Shown here piece after piece: positions 15,827-18,600 of a stretch of DNA of 18,600 nt. The DNA is from an uncultured beta proteobacterium (lineage in GTDB: Bacteria; Pseudomonadota; Gammaproteobacteria; Burkholderiales; SG8-39). The stretch's first letter is position 1. The number at the start of each line of letters is the position of its first letter. The notes under the pieces were generated by a model. It was not told where the DNA came from and made no database searches. It was given only the letters and a program-made list of their open reading frames with translations. The stretch covers positions 1 through 18,600 of the forward strand of contig CADEDU010000027.1 of assembly GCA_902826155.1 (NCBI GenBank), written 5' to 3'. The position numbers were made by a program, and so were the translations under genes.

Positions 15827-17329
15827 TTGGAAGCGCTGCTCGCTCATCTCGTTCAAGGCTTCGGCGTCGCGCTCACGCCTGCCAATCTGCTGCTCTGCCT
15901 CACTGGGTGCGTCCTCGGTACGCTGATCGGCGTGCTGCCGGGCCTCGGTCCGACGGCAACGGTGGCGATGCTCATGCCGATCACGTTCTGGCTGCCACCG
16001 ACCGGCGCGCTCATCATGCTCGCGGGTGTGTTCTACGGCTCGCAGTACGGCGGCTCGACCACGGCGATTCTCGTCAATCTGCCAGGCGAATCGTCATCGG
16101 TGGTGACGTGCCTGGACGGCTACGCGATGGCGCAGCAAGGCCGCGCCGGTGCAGCGCTGGCGATCGCCGCACTGGCGTCGCTGTTTGCCGGCACGGTCAC
16201 CGCCTTCGCGATCGCGTTCGCCGGCCCGGCGATCGCCGGCATCGCACTGCTGTTCCAGTCGCCCGACTACGTGTCGGTGATGGTGCTCGGATTGGTGGCT
16301 GCGATCGTGCTGGCACACGGTTCGTTGCTCAACGCGCTGGCGATGATCGTGCTGGGCGTGTTTCTCGGGCTGATCGGCACCGACGTCACCACCAGCGAAC
16401 AGCGCTTCACACTGGGCATCAGCGACCTCTACGACGGCATCGGCTTCGTGCCAGTGGCGATGGGCATGTTCGGGCTGGCGGAGATCATGCTCAATTTGGA
16501 AGCCCGCGCAGGTGGCAATGTCATGACCAAACTGCGCGATCGGCTGTGGCCCAGCCGCGACGACTTTCGCCGTGCCACCCCTGCAGCGATACGCGGGACG
16601 ATGCTGGGCATGTTTCTGGGCATTCTGCCGGGCGGTGGTTCGACGATTCCATCGTTCGCCGCTTACAGTCTGGAGAAGAAGCTCTCGCGCCACCCCGAGC
16701 GATTCGGCAGGGGCGCAGTCGAGGGCGTGGCGTCTCCCGAGGCGGCCAACAACGCCGGTGCGCAGGCCGGGTTTATCCCGATGTTAGCCTTGGGCATTCC
16801 GCCGAATGCCATCATGGCGCTCATGATCGGCGCGATGATGATCCACGGCATCCAGCCCGGTCCGCAGGTGATCGACAAGCAGCCCGAATTGTTCTGGGGG
16901 CTGGTGGCCAGCATGTGGATCGGCAACCTGATGCTGGTGGTGCTCAACCTCCCGCTGATCGGAATCTGGGTGAAGCTGCTGGAGATTCCGTACCGCTATC
17001 TCTACCCGGCGATCATCATCTTCTGCTGCATCGGCGTGTACAGCCTGAAGAACAGCTGGATGGAAGTGGTGTTCATGGCCGTGTTCGGTATCGTCGGCTA
17101 CGTACTGCGCAAACTGAAGTGCGAGCCGGCGCCGTTGCTGCTCGGTTTCATTCTCGGGCCGATGCTGGAGGAGAACTTCCGCCGCTCGATGGTGGTCTCC
17201 GGCGGCGATCTGTCGGTGTTCGTCACGCGACCGATCAGCGCGGGCTTCCTGTTGGCCTCAGCGGTGTTGCTGATCGCGGTGCTGGTGCCGGCGGTGCGGC
17301 GCGAGCGCGATCGGGCGGCAGCGGAGTAA
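15827..17329 (+). CDS. TctA-family large membrane subunit of tripartite tricarboxylate transporter, TTG start
   Basis: Main permease, 500 residues, many membrane segments. The start is TTG at 15827, chosen because the resulting N-terminus MEALLAHLVQGFGVALTPANLLL aligns with the usual TctA beginning and no ATG is available before conserved sequence starts. Signature segments are GVLPGLGPTATVAMLMP (35-51) and FYGSQYGGSTTAILVNLPGE (69-88). The same kind of motif recurs in the second half as LGILPGGGSTIPSF (265-278), then SPEAANNA (304-311) and LGIPPNAIMALMIGAM. The two-fold internal repeat is normal for the family. With the TctC- and TctB-like genes it completes a second carboxylate importer in this cluster. 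Confidence 0.95.
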   Translation: MEALLAHLVQGFGVALTPANLLLCLTGCVLGTLIGVLPGLGPTATVAMLMPITFWLPPTGALIMLAGVFYGSQYGGSTTAILVNLPGESSSVVTCLDGYAMAQQGRAGAALAIAALASLFAGTVTAFAIAFAGPAIAGIALLFQSPDYVSVMVLGLVAAIVLAHGSLLNALAMIVLGVFLGLIGTDVTTSEQRFTLGISDLYDGIGFVPVAMGMFGLAEIMLNLEARAGGNVMTKLRDRLWPSRDDFRRATPAAIRGTMLGMFLGILPGGGSTIPSFAAYSLEKKLSRHPERFGRGAVEGVASPEAANNAGAQAGFIPMLALGIPPNAIMALMIGAMMIHGIQPGPQVIDKQPELFWGLVASMWIGNLMLVVLNLPLIGIWVKLLEIPYRYLYPAIIIFCCIGVYSLKNSWMEVVFMAVFGIVGYVLRKLKCEPAPLLLGFILGPMLEENFRRSMVVSGGDLSVFVTRPISAGFLLASAVLLIAVLVPAVRRERDRAAAE

Positions 17330-17362
17330 GGCGAGGGGCGGAGCTCGGCGAACGCTCACTCG

Positions 17363-17392
17363 CTCACCTCAAACGTCGGACGCCAAGGTGAG
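17363..17392 (+). other. Hairpin after the TctA-like gene
   Basis: CTCACCT (17363-17369) and AGGTGAG (17386-17392) form a 7-bp stem with a 16-base loop in the 99-nt gap between the transporter gene and the dehydrogenase gene. There is no T-tract behind it, so it is not a convincing intrinsic terminator. It may still mark the end of the cluster transcript. The rest of this gap shows nothing I can name. Confidence 0.25.
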
Positions 17393-17428
17393 AAGGTCGG
17401 CACCCGGGAAAGCGTACACACGCGTCTC

Positions 17429-18427
17429 ATGAAAGCGGTTGTCTACACAAGATACGGTCCACCGGAAGTTCTCCACTTCCGTGAGCTGCCGACACCGACA
17501 CCCAAAGCAAGCGAGCTGCTTGTCAGGTTGAAGGCAACCACGGTCACCTCGGCAGACTGGCGCCTGCGGTCGCTAAGCATGCCGAGTGGATTCGGCCCCT
17601 TCGCCCGTCTTGCTTTCGGGATTACCGGCCCCAGACAACCTGTCCTTGGCTCCGAACTTGCGGGCGATGTGGTTGCGGTCGGACCGCAGGTATCGCGCTT
17701 CAAACCGGGCGATCAGGTCTTCGCTTTCACCGGTTCGCGCTTGGGCTGCCACGTCGAGTACAGATGCGTCCCGGCAGACGGCGCGGTCGCCCTGAAGCCT
17801 CCCAACCTCAACTACGAGCAAGCTGCGGCGCTGTCGTTCGGCGGGGCGACGATGCTCGACTTCTTTCGCCGTGCTGAACTGAAAAGCGGCGAGCATGTGT
17901 TGGTCAATGGTGCCTCCGGGGCGGTGGGCACGGCCGCAGTCCAGTTGGCCCGTCATTTCGGCGCGCGGGTGACGGGCGTCTGCAGCAAAGGCAATGCCGA
18001 GCTCGTCATGTCTATCGGCGCCGAACGCGTTCTCGATTATGCGACCGAGGACTTCGCGCGCATCGGGGCAGCTTATGACGTCATCGTCGATATAGCCGGC
18101 ACTGCGCCCTACACGCGCTGCGCGCCGGTCCTCGCGCCGGGAGGGCGCCTTCTGCTCGTGCTGGCCAGTCTGTCGGAGATGCTACGAGCGCCGTGGAACT
18201 GCCTTCGGCGTGGCAAGCGCGTGATCGCCGGGCCGGCGGCGGAGCGTGTGGAGTACGTGCAGCGTCTGAGTGAGATAGCGCTCGCGGGGCGTTTCGTACC
18301 GATCATCGACCGATCGTATCGATTCGATCAGATCCGTGCGGCACACGCGTACGTCGACCAGGGGCACAAGAAGGGAAACGTGATCATTCGCGTGGACCAC
18401 GGGGATCAGGTGGTGCAATCGTTCTAG
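17429..18427 (+). CDS. NAD(P)-dependent quinone-oxidoreductase-type dehydrogenase (zinc-free MDR family)
   Basis: Medium-chain dehydrogenase/reductase of 332 residues. The N-terminal GroES-like domain has MKAVVYTRYGPPEVL, then PVLGSELAGDVVAVGPQVSRFKPGDQVFA at about 71-99. The nucleotide-binding motif GASGAVGTAAVQLA starts at 161. The cysteine cluster for structural zinc and the usual catalytic zinc ligands are absent, which places it with quinone reductases and enoyl reductases rather than alcohol dehydrogenases. S186-K187 in VCSKGN after the second strand favours NADPH. The ribosome binding site is weak. Codon choice looks less GC-biased at the 5' end (for example AGA, ACA, GTT, CCA codons) than in the preceding genes, and 99 nt separate it from the cluster, so it is probably an independent unit. 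Confidence 0.92.
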   Translation: MKAVVYTRYGPPEVLHFRELPTPTPKASELLVRLKATTVTSADWRLRSLSMPSGFGPFARLAFGITGPRQPVLGSELAGDVVAVGPQVSRFKPGDQVFAFTGSRLGCHVEYRCVPADGAVALKPPNLNYEQAAALSFGGATMLDFFRRAELKSGEHVLVNGASGAVGTAAVQLARHFGARVTGVCSKGNAELVMSIGAERVLDYATEDFARIGAAYDVIVDIAGTAPYTRCAPVLAPGGRLLLVLASLSEMLRAPWNCLRRGKRVIAGPAAERVEYVQRLSEIALAGRFVPIIDRSYRFDQIRAAHAYVDQGHKKGNVIIRVDHGDQVVQSF

Positions 18428-18600
18428 TGATGCTTGTGCTCGTCCTGCTTTGCCGCGGCGCCTGACAGCTGGCGTACTTCCGCTGTCACTTCCACCGTCT
18501 GGCGTTTCTTGTCTCTGTCTTCGAATGTCAGCGTGAGCGGCACCTTGGCGCCCGGCTTCATCGGCTCTTTGATGTCGATGAACATGATGTGATAGCCGCC
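18424..18600 (-). CDS. PCu(A)C-type periplasmic copper chaperone, C-terminal part
   Basis: The last 58 codons plus stop of a minus-strand gene that continues beyond the window. The readable part starts GGYHIMFIDIKEPMKPGAK and continues VPLTLTFEDRDKKRQ, characteristic of the PCu(A)C (DUF461) domain. The H-x-M in YHIMF is the second half of the family's copper-binding motif. The chain ends DEHKHH, a His-rich tail that may bind extra metal. Such proteins deliver Cu(I) in the periplasm, for example to cytochrome oxidase. The first half, including the signal peptide and the other copper ligands, lies outside. Its stop codon overlaps the stop of the dehydrogenase gene on the other strand within CTAG (18424-18427). 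Confidence 0.87.
   Translation of the reverse strand, partial: GGYHIMFIDIKEPMKPGAKVPLTLTFEDRDKKRQTVEVTAEVRQLSGAAAKQDEHKHH

Noticed and set aside
15439..17391. Plus-strand open frame of 650 codons
   Set aside because: Overlaps TctB- and TctA-like genes in another frame, is Arg/Ala/Gly-rich, and has no membrane segments; the real genes have clear family signatures.
17363..17392. Intrinsic terminator after the transporter genes
   Set aside because: The stem is only 7 bp with a 16-base loop and lacks a T-run; kept only as a low-confidence hairpin.
1..18600. Search for tRNA, rRNA, CRISPR arrays, insertion sequences, integrases or attachment sites
   Set aside because: No transposase or integrase protein, no regularly spaced repeats and no RNA-gene-like sequence were seen on reading both strands.

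Overview
The window is GC-rich, densely coded DNA with long open frames on both strands. Its gene content (TRAP transporter, TctABC with a Bug-type binding protein, NodT/RND efflux, PCu(A)C chaperone) suggests a soil or environmental betaproteobacterium, probably Burkholderiales. This is inferred from gene families and base composition only; no rRNA or other marker gene is present. I see no tRNA, rRNA, insertion sequence, phage gene or CRISPR array.

Layout. (1) Positions 1-5003, minus strand: a tripartite efflux operon read right to left, with a NodT-type outer-membrane lipoprotein, a periplasmic adaptor lipoprotein, and an HAE1-type RND permease cut by the window start. (2) Positions 5004-5255: a divergent intergenic region with three small inverted repeats, including a 22-bp palindrome just ahead of the ribosome binding site of the first plus-strand gene. 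(3) Positions 5256-17329, plus strand: eleven consecutive genes, namely alpha/beta hydrolase, VOC metalloenzyme, TRAP binding protein and two TRAP membrane subunits, enolase-superfamily enzyme, M24/creatinase-fold protein, octopine-dehydrogenase-family enzyme, LLM-type flavin oxidoreductase, and a tripartite tricarboxylate transporter (TctC-like, TctB-like, TctA-like). (4) Positions 17429-18427, plus strand: a zinc-free quinone-oxidoreductase-type dehydrogenase. It meets tail to tail the 3' end of a PCu(A)C-type copper chaperone on the minus strand (18424-18600).

How it may work. Region 3 looks like an uptake-and-breakdown locus for an organic acid or N-substituted amino acid. Two unrelated transport systems that both use carboxylate-binding periplasmic proteins flank a set of enzymes. 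The enolase-type enzyme has muconate-lactonizing-subgroup residues. The M24 protein lacks several metal ligands, which points to creatinase-like rather than peptidase chemistry. The next gene is from the opine dehydrogenase family. Together these suggest a pathway that epimerises, oxidises or hydrolyses a C-N bond of a carboxylated nitrogen compound. No transcriptional regulator lies within the window. The substrate cannot be read from the sequence and the pathway is a hypothesis.
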